Source of the DNA: JAGOBX01 sp017999075 [NCBI: Candidatus Babelota bacterium]
GTDB taxonomy: Bacteria; JAGOBX01
Assembly: GCA_017999075.1 (NCBI GenBank)
Contig: JAGOBX010000088.1
Coordinates: 1-10,126, forward strand
Length of the DNA: 10,126 nt
Direction of reading: 5' to 3'
Part shown: positions 1 to 7,140 of the stretch, in pieces
How the letters are laid out: every line of letters starts with the position of its first letter
How positions within the stretch are numbered: the stretch's first letter is position 1
Notes under the pieces: model-generated
What the model was told of the DNA's origin: nothing
Seen by the model: the letters and a program-made list of their open reading frames with translations, nothing else
Database searches by the model: none
Program-made: the position numbers and the translations under genes

Positions 1-1607
1 GTGTAGTATATGCTGCCCTGATAGATAATCAGAAAAATGCGATGTTTTATAAAACTTCTAAGAATTTTTTGGAAAAAAAAGGAAAACCCTCTCAGGAAAC
101 ACATTTTATAAATTCTGAGTTTGAAGGGAAAAACATTAAAGATAACTTGATAAATAATGTTTTTAAATTAAAAAAACAGCAGGGTGAAGATTATTTCGAT
201 CCGAAATTTAAAATTAATATTTATAAAATTGCTCAGCCGATTATAATTAATGACGAACTGTGGGGAGTAGTTGTTCTCGGGTTTTCTCTTGAAAATTTGT
301 ATAAAGAAATTTCTGCCATGCAGGATAATTTTAAAGTTAAAATTGTCCAGGAAAAAAATCGTCTTCAGTCTGAATCAATAAAACAGAAGGTTGAAGAAAT
401 AGATAAAATAAAGAAAAATCTTACTGTAATTCAGAAAAATATAAGAAAGGATGTTCGGGAAAATGCTTATTATTATTTTATAGGTTTTTCAATTCCTGGT
501 TTGATACTGGCATTTTTGTTTGGAAAAAATATTGCCAAGCCGATAATTTCAATGGTTCCTGTCCTGCAGAAAATCTCTAAAGGTATACTGACAGATAAAA
601 TTAAAATGAGGAGAAACGACGAAATTAAAATTCTCGGCGATGGAATAAATACCATGATAGATGAACTTAATAGTATGATTTCTACGATAAATGGTATTAT
701 AAAGTCGATCACATCAGAAAATCAGAACTTATTGAATTTTTCAAGACATACAACAACCACTATAGATACGATTTCAGGAAACATTAATGAAATAGAAGTG
801 GGCGTATTGAATAATTCTATGGATGTGAATGCTACTGCCGATCGTTTAAAAAGGTTCGTAGATACTCTAAGCCAGATGACTCAAAACGTCATTACTTTAA
901 ATCAGAATGCTGAAACTACTGAAAACGTTTCAAATGAAGGAAAAGAATCGTTTAATAATCTTCTGTCTAAAATGGAAAATATAGAAGACGGATTCAAACA
1001 AACCGATACTCTTGTTACTGAACTAAGTAAATTTTCTTTTGAGATAAAAGATATAATTAAAGTCATTGAAGATATTGCAACACGTACAAGAATGCTTGCA
1101 TACAGCGTAAATGTTATAGCTCAGAAAGGAGGACAGCAGGATAAATCGATCACAAATATAGCTGTGGAAGTCCGTAATTTGAGCAAGTTTATTTCTGATT
1201 ATTCATCAAACATAATGAAACTTATGGATAACAACAATGTTTTGATTGAAAAAATATTTAATTCTACAAAAGCAGGATTAAAGAATATTGAGTCTGGAAT
1301 TATGACTTCAAATATTTTGATGAATTCAATGAATGAAATAGTTGAAAAAGTTAATACTGATAAAGTCATGATTAATGATATATCTAATATGATTGCGGAT
1401 ATAGATAAAGAAAGTAAAACTATTTTTGCTTCCACTGAGAATATAAGCCAGGTGAGTTCGCAAATGTCGAATTTAATCACATCAACGGCAAAAGCGATTT
1501 ATGAAGAACGGGAAACTATTAAACAATTAAATTATTCGGTAAATAAATTAAAAGATATAGCTGATTCTTTAAGAAATAAAATGAAAGAATTTACAATAAA
1601 TGAATAA
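1..1607 (+). CDS. Divergent methyl-accepting chemotaxis-like receptor, 5' end cut by the window
   Basis: The frame is open to the left edge (first full codon at base 3), and the residues before the Met at base 42 (VVYAALIDNQKNA) look like sensor-domain sequence, so that Met is internal and the true start lies outside. Numbering from it: residues 58-90 resemble the end of a Cache-type periplasmic sensor (AQPIIINDELWGVVVLGFS); 91-141 are a charged, coiled-coil-like helix; 142-162 are a membrane helix; about 163-215 are a HAMP domain (AKPI, later NDEIKILGDGINTM); the rest is helical. The receptor hairpin tip is recognisable at 344-380 (IATRTRMLAYSVNVIA, then IAVEVRNLS) and aligns with the MCP tip without gaps, but the core Glu-Ala-Ala-Arg contacts and the flanking Glu are replaced. 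Inferred role: transmembrane signal input to the kinase encoded next, whose start overlaps this gene by 8 bases. A signalling protein not wired to standard CheA/CheW is the alternative. Confidence 0.85.
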   Translation, partial: VVYAALIDNQKNAMFYKTSKNFLEKKGKPSQETHFINSEFEGKNIKDNLINNVFKLKKQQGEDYFDPKFKINIYKIAQPIIINDELWGVVVLGFSLENLYKEISAMQDNFKVKIVQEKNRLQSESIKQKVEEIDKIKKNLTVIQKNIRKDVRENAYYYFIGFSIPGLILAFLFGKNIAKPIISMVPVLQKISKGILTDKIKMRRNDEIKILGDGINTMIDELNSMISTINGIIKSITSENQNLLNFSRHTTTTIDTISGNINEIEVGVLNNSMDVNATADRLKRFVDTLSQMTQNVITLNQNAETTENVSNEGKESFNNLLSKMENIEDGFKQTDTLVTELSKFSFEIKDIIKVIEDIATRTRMLAYSVNVIAQKGGQQDKSITNIAVEVRNLSKFISDYSSNIMKLMDNNNVLIEKIFNSTKAGLKNIESGIMTSNILMNSMNEIVEKVNTDKVMINDISNMIADIDKESKTIFASTENISQVSSQMSNLITSTAKAIYEERETIKQLNYSVNKLKDIADSLRNKMKEFTINE

Positions 1608-3219
1608 TTTAAAACAATTTATTACAAATAATTTTCTTAATAATATTGATGGGTCAATAGCTTTGCCTGAGGATTTTCAAAAAATTGAAAACATACAAGA
1701 GTATTTTATCAGGTGTGCTGAAATTTTTAAATCCGATAATGCTGAGTTTTTAAATAAATTCCTTATAATATCTTCATTTTTTGAGAATGAGAATAATTAT
1801 AAAGTTTTGGATTATGATTCATTAGCTTTGCTTTTTCAGGATATTGCCGCAGAAATTAATTTAAAACATGATATAGAATCAAAAAATTGGATTATATATT
1901 CATATCCTGAATTTATCGAGGAAGCAGACAGATGTTCCGAGAAAATATACTCATTAACTTATGTTAATTTAAAAAAACACATTTTATCAGTTCAGAAAAC
2001 TAAAGAATATATTATTTCAAGACAAAAAAAAATTAATGAATTTATTAAAATTGACAGCAACATAATTGATCAGCTTGCGGCAATTATTACAGAACTATCA
2101 ATAAACAAAAACAAACTTTTAAAATTATCCGGAAAAAGCGGGTTAGACGATTCCCTGACTGAAATTTCAGGAAATATAAGTAATATAGTAAACAGAATAA
2201 ATAACAGTCTTTCCAAAATTACTTTTATGCCTTTAATACAGGTTTTCAATAGATTTCCTTCTATAGTTAACGACCTTGCAAATAAATTGGGAAAAAGGAT
2301 AATTTTCGTGATAAACGATAATAATGTCGTGATAGATAAAAAAATTGCCGATACTGTAGGAGAAGTGTTTATTCATTTGATAAAAAATTCTGTTGATCAT
2401 GGAATCGAAGAACCTGATATAAGAAAACTTCGTAATAAAAACGATGTTGGTTCTATTGAAATAAGAGCTCAGCAAACAGGTAATTACGTTGTTATAAAAA
2501 TGATAGACGACGGCAAAGGTCTGGACTCGGAAAAAATATTGAAGAAAGCTCTTGAAAAAAAAATTATAGAAGAGCAGCATATAAAAGAAATGACCGATGA
2601 AGAAATTTATGGTTTGATATTTATGCCTGGATTTAGCACTGCGGAAAAAGTCAGTGATACCTCAGGCCGCGGAGTAGGTATGGATGCTGTTAAAAATAAT
2701 ATAGAAAAAATCGGAGGTACGTTAAGTTTAAAATCAGAATTCGGAAAAGGAACTACTGTAATTATAAGAATCCCGTTTCAGATAATTTTGACGCAGCTGG
2801 TGTTTGCGCGTCTTCATAAATACGGCAGCCTTCTGGCATTTACCCTTGACTACATTGAAGATATAATTTATTATGATGGCGGCAACTCTGAAAATTTTGA
2901 AGTTTCTGCAAATAATGAAATGTTTTTCAGGAATAATGATTTGAGAATTCCTGTATGGAGATGTTTGGGACATAAATATGAAAATCTGAATGAATATAAG
3001 CGTGCTATAATATTTTCAAATAATGTTGATAAAGTCGCAATACCTGTTTTTGAGATTATAGAACAGACTGATGCAATAGTTAAAAATTTTACAGATAGAG
3101 ATTTAAAAAATAAAATGCCGGAATATTTTATAGGGTATACAATATTTGATGATGAACTTACTCCGGTGCTTGAACCTGATTTCAGCGGTTATAATTCTGG
3201 AGGAAAAGATAATAGATGA
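1600..3219 (+). CDS. CheA-like histidine kinase without a recognisable phosphoacceptor HPt domain
   Basis: A 539-residue protein, shorter than usual CheA. Residues about 148-208 form the P3 dimerisation hairpin (IKIDSNIIDQLAAIITELS). Residues 209-392 are a CheA-class ATPase: N box HLIKNSVDHGIE (H259, N263, D266, H267), G1 box DDGKG (303-307), FMPGFST (341-347), and G2 box SGRGVGMD (355-362), all intact. Residues about 393-525 are a CheW-like P5 domain, with LRIPVWRCLG and an end resembling CheW (YFIGYTIFDDELTPVL). The first 147 residues contain no HxxKG phosphorylation motif. By eye, 33-86 could be a decayed HPt with Ser58 where histidine is expected, but that is weak. The ATPase looks active, so phosphate probably goes to a histidine supplied by another protein, as known for split CheA kinases. 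No Shine-Dalgarno is seen; the ATG overlaps the receptor gene's stop by 8 bases, indicating coupled translation. No receiver or P2 domain is apparent. Confidence 0.9.
   Translation: MNNLKQFITNNFLNNIDGSIALPEDFQKIENIQEYFIRCAEIFKSDNAEFLNKFLIISSFFENENNYKVLDYDSLALLFQDIAAEINLKHDIESKNWIIYSYPEFIEEADRCSEKIYSLTYVNLKKHILSVQKTKEYIISRQKKINEFIKIDSNIIDQLAAIITELSINKNKLLKLSGKSGLDDSLTEISGNISNIVNRINNSLSKITFMPLIQVFNRFPSIVNDLANKLGKRIIFVINDNNVVIDKKIADTVGEVFIHLIKNSVDHGIEEPDIRKLRNKNDVGSIEIRAQQTGNYVVIKMIDDGKGLDSEKILKKALEKKIIEEQHIKEMTDEEIYGLIFMPGFSTAEKVSDTSGRGVGMDAVKNNIEKIGGTLSLKSEFGKGTTVIIRIPFQIILTQLVFARLHKYGSLLAFTLDYIEDIIYYDGGNSENFEVSANNEMFFRNNDLRIPVWRCLGHKYENLNEYKRAIIFSNNVDKVAIPVFEIIEQTDAIVKNFTDRDLKNKMPEYFIGYTIFDDELTPVLEPDFSGYNSGGKDNR
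3199..3203 (+). promoter_or_regulatory. Shine-Dalgarno site for the gene at 3216
   Basis: GGAGG lies 12 bases before the ATG at 3216, inside the end of the CheA-like gene. It is the clearest ribosome binding site in the window. Together with the ATGA stop/start overlap at 3216-3219 it fixes the start of the third gene. Confidence 0.6.
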
Positions 3220-4424
3220 TCAACCAGCGGATAAAATTATATTTATATTTATTTTTAAGCGTACTATCAATATTAGTTAATTTTGCCGGATATTATTATA
3301 TTTCCATTTATAACCGGAATATATTGAATTTGTTTTTTATAATAAGCCCTTTGATTACAATTTTTGTTTTTTTTGTTGGCACAAATTATATATTTGAAAA
3401 AATTTTAAAAAATAAATTTCAGATATTTTCGGATGATTATTTTCAAAATTATTCTTTGAAAAAAACAGAAAGTATTAAGATTTTAAAAACAGAAACTATT
3501 GATCAGCTTATGTCTCAGATTTTTTCTGATATAAAAAGAATTAAATTAGAAAATATTGATGCAAATGAAAAATTGAAGAAATTTATCGTTTTATCAAATG
3601 AATTTTCATCAGAACTCGAATCGTTTAAGATTTCAAGTATAACTGATTTAAAAAACGGGCAAACCAACTGCGGGTACATACTTAAAAAAACAGGTGAAAT
3701 TTCAGATTTTTTATTTGAGTCTGAGACAATATTAAAATCAATTAAAATTAATTTTACAAATTCTATCGGAAAAATAGATGGGAATTTAAAAAATAAAACT
3801 AAACTTACTGAACATTTGAATAAATTGATTTTGATTACAAAAGATTTTGATAAAATATTTGAAAATATTCAAGAGTTCGGCAGCGACTTTAAATCTAAAG
3901 AAGAAACTGTTATTTCAAAAATAACCAATATGATAAATAATGTTGAACGGCAGTCTATAAATATATTGAACGCTTATATTTTTTCAAATCAGGAAAATCA
4001 GTCTGCAACTGTATCAGATCATTCGTCTGAGTTTGAGCGTGAAGAAAATCTTCAGAATATAAAGAATATGAACGAATCTATAAAAAATGAAATTATGCAG
4101 ATAAAAAATTCCCTTCTTGTGTTATTCGAATTAACAAAGATTTTTAAAACTGAGTTTGACAAAAATGCGGATGTTTTCAAACAGCTGAACGGTTATCTGG
4201 CTCAGATTCCGCAATATATTTCGAATTTTTTTGAAACCGATGATTTGATAAAAAATATTTTGCAGCGCGATTCTTTACAGCTGACAAAAATGTTTGATAA
4301 GCTTAATAATGAAACTGAAAATGTGAAAAACATTAATCTTAAACTCAATAATTTATCGAAAAGCATTGATGATTTTAATTCTGAGATTATTAAATTGAAT
4401 TTTGGTGTAACTGAAGAATCCTGA
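3216..4424 (+). CDS. Two-helix membrane protein with long helical cytoplasmic region, probable sensorless receptor-like protein
   Basis: I do not recognise a named family. The 402-residue protein has two membrane helices (about 8-30 and 38-58) joined by a loop of only some seven residues, so there is no periplasmic sensor. The rest is polar and largely helical with coiled-coil character. Residues 243-259 (VERQSINILNAYIFSNQ) resemble the chemoreceptor tip sequence Q-T-N-L-L-A-L-N-A-A-I with one gap, keeping Gln, Ser/Thr, Leu-Asn-Ala and Ile. The distance from the last membrane helix to this point is about 190 residues, with about 150 after it, very close to the receptor at the left edge of the window (about 190 and 165). 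That points to an MCP-like hairpin reaching the same depth in the cytoplasm. The start overlaps the kinase stop as ATGA. Inferred role: array partner or scaffold for the CheA-like kinase. A general coiled-coil membrane protein is the alternative. Confidence 0.8.
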   Translation: MINQRIKLYLYLFLSVLSILVNFAGYYYISIYNRNILNLFFIISPLITIFVFFVGTNYIFEKILKNKFQIFSDDYFQNYSLKKTESIKILKTETIDQLMSQIFSDIKRIKLENIDANEKLKKFIVLSNEFSSELESFKISSITDLKNGQTNCGYILKKTGEISDFLFESETILKSIKINFTNSIGKIDGNLKNKTKLTEHLNKLILITKDFDKIFENIQEFGSDFKSKEETVISKITNMINNVERQSINILNAYIFSNQENQSATVSDHSSEFEREENLQNIKNMNESIKNEIMQIKNSLLVLFELTKIFKTEFDKNADVFKQLNGYLAQIPQYISNFFETDDLIKNILQRDSLQLTKMFDKLNNETENVKNINLKLNNLSKSIDDFNSEIIKLNFGVTEES

Positions 4425-4438
4425 GATTAATGTTTTGT

Positions 4439-5476
4439 TTATTTTTTTGTACACGCCAGTTGGCCGCATGCCGCATTAATATTTTTACCTTTGCTTCTTC
4501 TGATAATTGCCCTGATTTTATTGTAGTTGAGTTTGTCGAAAAACAAATTTATAGTATTTTCTTCTGAAGAAACAAATCCGCTGAATTTTGATTCGTTAAA
4601 CTTGATTAGATTAACTTTGCATTTTACTTTTTTGCATAGTTTGATTAGTTCATTTAAACATTCTGCAGTATCATTAATTCCTTTCAGCATAACGTATTCT
4701 AAAGTTAAAATGTTTTTGGGTTTCTTTTTTGAATAATAAGCAAGACTTTCAAATAATTCTTTTATTCCGTATTTTTTATTTACCGGCATAAGTTTTGATC
4801 GCAGAACGTCATTGGTGGCGTTTAATGAAACTGCAAGTTCATACCGCTTGGGATTGTCGGCGAATTTATAAATTTCAGGAACTATTCCTGCCGTTGAAAT
4901 TGTTATTCTGTTAGCTCCGAAATGCATTCCGAATTCTGAACTTAAAATTCCGCATACTTTCATTACATTTTCGTAATTATTAAATGGTTCGCCCATTCCC
5001 ATAAAAACAATGTTGGTAAGTTTCCCTCCGGAATTTTCCAGTAGTTTTTTTGAAAATAATATCTGATCCAGGATTTCAAAAGATTCAAGGTTGCGTATGA
5101 ATTTTATCCCCTGCCCTGTAGCGCAGAATTTACAGTCTAATGCGCATCCGCATTGAGTGGATACGCATAAAGTAGTTCTTGATTGTTCGGGAATTATGAC
5201 TGATTCGATAAAATTATTGTCTTTAAGTTTGAATAATAATTTTTGAGCATTATCGGTTTTATCGTTTTGAATTTCCGATAATTCTATTTTTTCTATGGAT
5301 ACTGTTCCTGATAAATGTTCTCTTAACTGTTTTGATAAATCGGTCATCGAATCTATTGATTCGGCGTAACGCTGGTAGAGCCATTTGAATATTTGGCGGG
5401 ATCTGTATTTTTCAGCTCCGGAAATTTTAATTATATTTTCAAGCTCGTCTAAGGATAATCCTTTGATATTAATCAT
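4439..5476 (-). CDS. rlmN: Dual-specificity 23S rRNA / tRNA adenine-C2 methyltransferase RlmN
   Basis: Radical SAM enzyme that methylates C2 of adenosine in 23S rRNA (A2503 in E. coli numbering) and A37 of some tRNAs, supporting decoding fidelity. The 345 residues match the family's usual length. The 4Fe-4S cluster cysteines are in CGCALDCKFC (C111, C115, C118). The two catalytic cysteines are C104 (TTLCVSTQ) and C337 (NINAACGQLA), the latter being the transiently methylated one. The family motif MGMGEPFNNYENV is present, and YRSRQIFKWLY near the N terminus fits the RlmN accessory domain. An additional Cys109 beside the cluster motif is unusual, since this position is commonly a small non-cysteine residue. 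The ATG at 5474-5476 lies 8 bases inside the upstream kinase gene with no clear Shine-Dalgarno, so translation is probably coupled to that gene. It converges with the preceding operon across 14 bases. Confidence 0.97.
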   Translation of the reverse strand: MINIKGLSLDELENIIKISGAEKYRSRQIFKWLYQRYAESIDSMTDLSKQLREHLSGTVSIEKIELSEIQNDKTDNAQKLLFKLKDNNFIESVIIPEQSRTTLCVSTQCGCALDCKFCATGQGIKFIRNLESFEILDQILFSKKLLENSGGKLTNIVFMGMGEPFNNYENVMKVCGILSSEFGMHFGANRITISTAGIVPEIYKFADNPKRYELAVSLNATNDVLRSKLMPVNKKYGIKELFESLAYYSKKKPKNILTLEYVMLKGINDTAECLNELIKLCKKVKCKVNLIKFNESKFSGFVSSEENTINLFFDKLNYNKIRAIIRRSKGKNINAACGQLACTKK

Positions 5477-6665
5477 CTGATATATTCTGTGTTTTAGATG
5501 TTGCAGGAATCACGTTTTCATTTTTCGGCAGCGTAAAATAAAAAGTTGTTCCTTTATCTTGTTCGCTTGCAACCCATATTTTTCCGCCGTGAGATTCTAC
5601 GATTCCTTTGCATATTGATAAACCGAGTCCGCTGCTTTTTATTTTTTTCTGAATTTTTATTTTTGAATCAATGTTTGCGAATCTGTCAAAAATATAAGGC
5701 AGATCTTCGTTTTTGATGCCGATACCGTTATCTTTCACATAACACTTTATAAAATTTTCATTATGACTTTTTGCGCCGATAATTATTTTCCCGCCTTTTT
5801 GAGAAAATTTTACGGCGTTATTAATGAGATTGGTTAATATTTCGTCAACCTTTTGAATATCAATAAAAACAGTATTTAGATTATCTTCAATTTCAAGAGA
5901 AAAATCAAGTTCTTCATAAGTGTATAAAGTTATTATGTCGTGATAATACTGCGTTAAAAAATCATTGAAATCTGTTGCCATTATATTCAGTACTAATTTT
6001 CCAGACTCGAGTTTTGCAGCATCGATAATATTATCAACCAGGTTTGATATATTTTTGCTTCGTTTAAGGATTATTTTTAATGACTGCTGGTATTTAGAAT
6101 CGAGTTTGCCGTATTTCTGCATCAGAATAAGATAACAATGACCTATTATTCCTGTAAGATTGTTTCTGATATCATGAGATGCTGTTGATAAAAAAATATC
6201 TTTTATATCATTAAGCCGTTTCAATTTTTTATTTTGATTTTCGAGATATTTTTTCATGAACGTGTTTTTTAAAATCATATTAACACGCGCATTGAGTTCT
6301 GTTGAGTTGAAAGGTTTTGGAATGTAATCGTCTGCTCCTGATTTAAATCCTTCCACCCTGTCTTCGCTGTCTGATTTTGCAGTTATCAGTATTATAGGTA
6401 TATGTTCGGTGTCAGAAGAATTTTTTAATAATTTGCATATCTCTAATCCGCTGAGATCAGGAAGTATTATATCAAGAAGCACCAAATCAATATCATCGTT
6501 ATTTTGACAAATATATTCGTAGGCTTCTCTTCCTTCGGTAAATGTTATGAATTTAAAATTTTTGTTGTTGCTGCTTAAAACATTTACTATCAGTTGAAGA
6601 TTGGTGTATACATCATCAACAATAACGATTTTAAATTCATGGCTTATTAATATTCTATCTACCAT
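5469..6665 (-). CDS. Cytoplasmic response-regulator receiver / sensor histidine kinase fusion
   Basis: The 398-residue protein has no membrane segment. Residues about 11-133 are a CheY-like receiver: acidic pair D17/D18 (IVIVDD), phosphoacceptor D65 (LVLLD), T95 in LITAK and K117 in IPKPF. A helical linker (about 134-155) leads to a HisKA domain with phosphohistidine H164 in STASHDIRNNLTG. The HATPase follows: N box NLINNAVKFS (279-288), G1 box DNGIG (312-316), F box IFDRFA (325-330), G2 box GLGLS (346-350) and the final GT before the closing strand. All catalytic residues are present. In such N-terminal receiver kinases the receiver usually takes phosphate from another kinase and tunes autophosphorylation; input and output partners are not visible here. 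A good Shine-Dalgarno precedes the ATG. The stop overlaps the rlmN start by 8 bases, so the two are coupled, although no functional link between them is known. Confidence 0.95.
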   Translation of the reverse strand: MVDRILISHEFKIVIVDDVYTNLQLIVNVLSSNNKNFKFITFTEGREAYEYICQNNDDIDLVLLDIILPDLSGLEICKLLKNSSDTEHIPIILITAKSDSEDRVEGFKSGADDYIPKPFNSTELNARVNMILKNTFMKKYLENQNKKLKRLNDIKDIFLSTASHDIRNNLTGIIGHCYLILMQKYGKLDSKYQQSLKIILKRSKNISNLVDNIIDAAKLESGKLVLNIMATDFNDFLTQYYHDIITLYTYEELDFSLEIEDNLNTVFIDIQKVDEILTNLINNAVKFSQKGGKIIIGAKSHNENFIKCYVKDNGIGIKNEDLPYIFDRFANIDSKIKIQKKIKSSGLGLSICKGIVESHGGKIWVASEQDKGTTFYFTLPKNENVIPATSKTQNISDD

Positions 6666-6671
6666 AAATAT

Positions 6672-6676
6672 TTCCT
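6672..6676 (-). promoter_or_regulatory. Shine-Dalgarno site for the receiver-kinase gene
   Basis: On the minus strand AGGAA lies six bases before the ATG at 6663-6665, standard spacing. It supports this start. The 45-base gap to the gene upstream shows no convincing promoter or terminator. Confidence 0.6.
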
Positions 6677-6710
6677 GATGAAATTAATTTAAAAAAATTA
6701 TCAAAATTTA

Positions 6711-7127
6711 TTATAATACTGTATATTTCCGGAATAGAAAAATTTGAGCGAACTGATTGAAATTTTTAGGAATTTGTCCGGTCATATAAAATCCGATTAT
6801 AGTAACAAGATAACTTATAAAAATCCACAGTATGAATATCATTTCCATTTTCGTAATATATATTTTTTCGCCTTTGATGTATCCTATCCAGAAATATACA
6901 AGAGGAATAATCAGAATAAAGAATATCATTGGTTCACACCAGATTAAAGCGTTTCCCCATAAAAATAATTGTAGAAGAATTAAATGAAGCAAAGTCCGCT
7001 GATCAGTATAATCCATATTGTCGGGATCAAAATAAAAATTAATTTTGAAAAATAAACAGTAAAGGACATAAGCTGCATTTACTGAATTTATTATTCCCCA
7101 AATCCAATGAAAACCAGTGAAACTCAT
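6711..7127 (-). CDS. Small four-helix membrane protein, function unknown
   Basis: I do not recognise this 138-residue protein. Four hydrophobic stretches are visible: about 8-28, 45-63, 66-84 and 95-115. The loop between the first two is polar and aspartate-rich (FDPDNMDYTDQR), and the third and fourth are separated by a short Lys/Glu loop (IKGEKIYITK). There is no cleavable signal peptide, no conserved catalytic motif and no metal-binding cysteine pair. Tryptophan and tyrosine are frequent near the predicted helix ends. It lies 13 bases downstream of the P-loop gene and 45 bases upstream of the receiver-kinase gene, all on one strand, so co-transcription is likely. Whether it acts with either neighbour, for instance as a membrane partner of the otherwise soluble kinase, cannot be told from sequence. 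An antisense open frame at 6744-6947 was judged a shadow of it. Confidence 0.7.
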   Translation of the reverse strand: MSFTGFHWIWGIINSVNAAYVLYCLFFKINFYFDPDNMDYTDQRTLLHLILLQLFLWGNALIWCEPMIFFILIIPLVYFWIGYIKGEKIYITKMEMIFILWIFISYLVTIIGFYMTGQIPKNFNQFAQIFLFRKYTVL

Positions 7128-7140
7128 AATTTTTTATACT

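Noticed and set aside
42-44. ATG at base 42 as the true start of the receptor
   Set aside because: The frame is open to the window edge with sensor-like residues, and starting here would remove the first membrane helix and most of the sensor domain.
2233-2580. 115-codon open frame antisense to the ATPase domain of the CheA-like kinase
   Set aside because: The opposite strand encodes conserved CheA motifs; the antisense translation is low-complexity Phe/Tyr/Asn.
4417-4428. Small hairpin AATC-CTGA-GATT followed by a T-rich run between the convergent genes
   Set aside because: The stem is only four base pairs and AT-rich; it is too weak to call a terminator.
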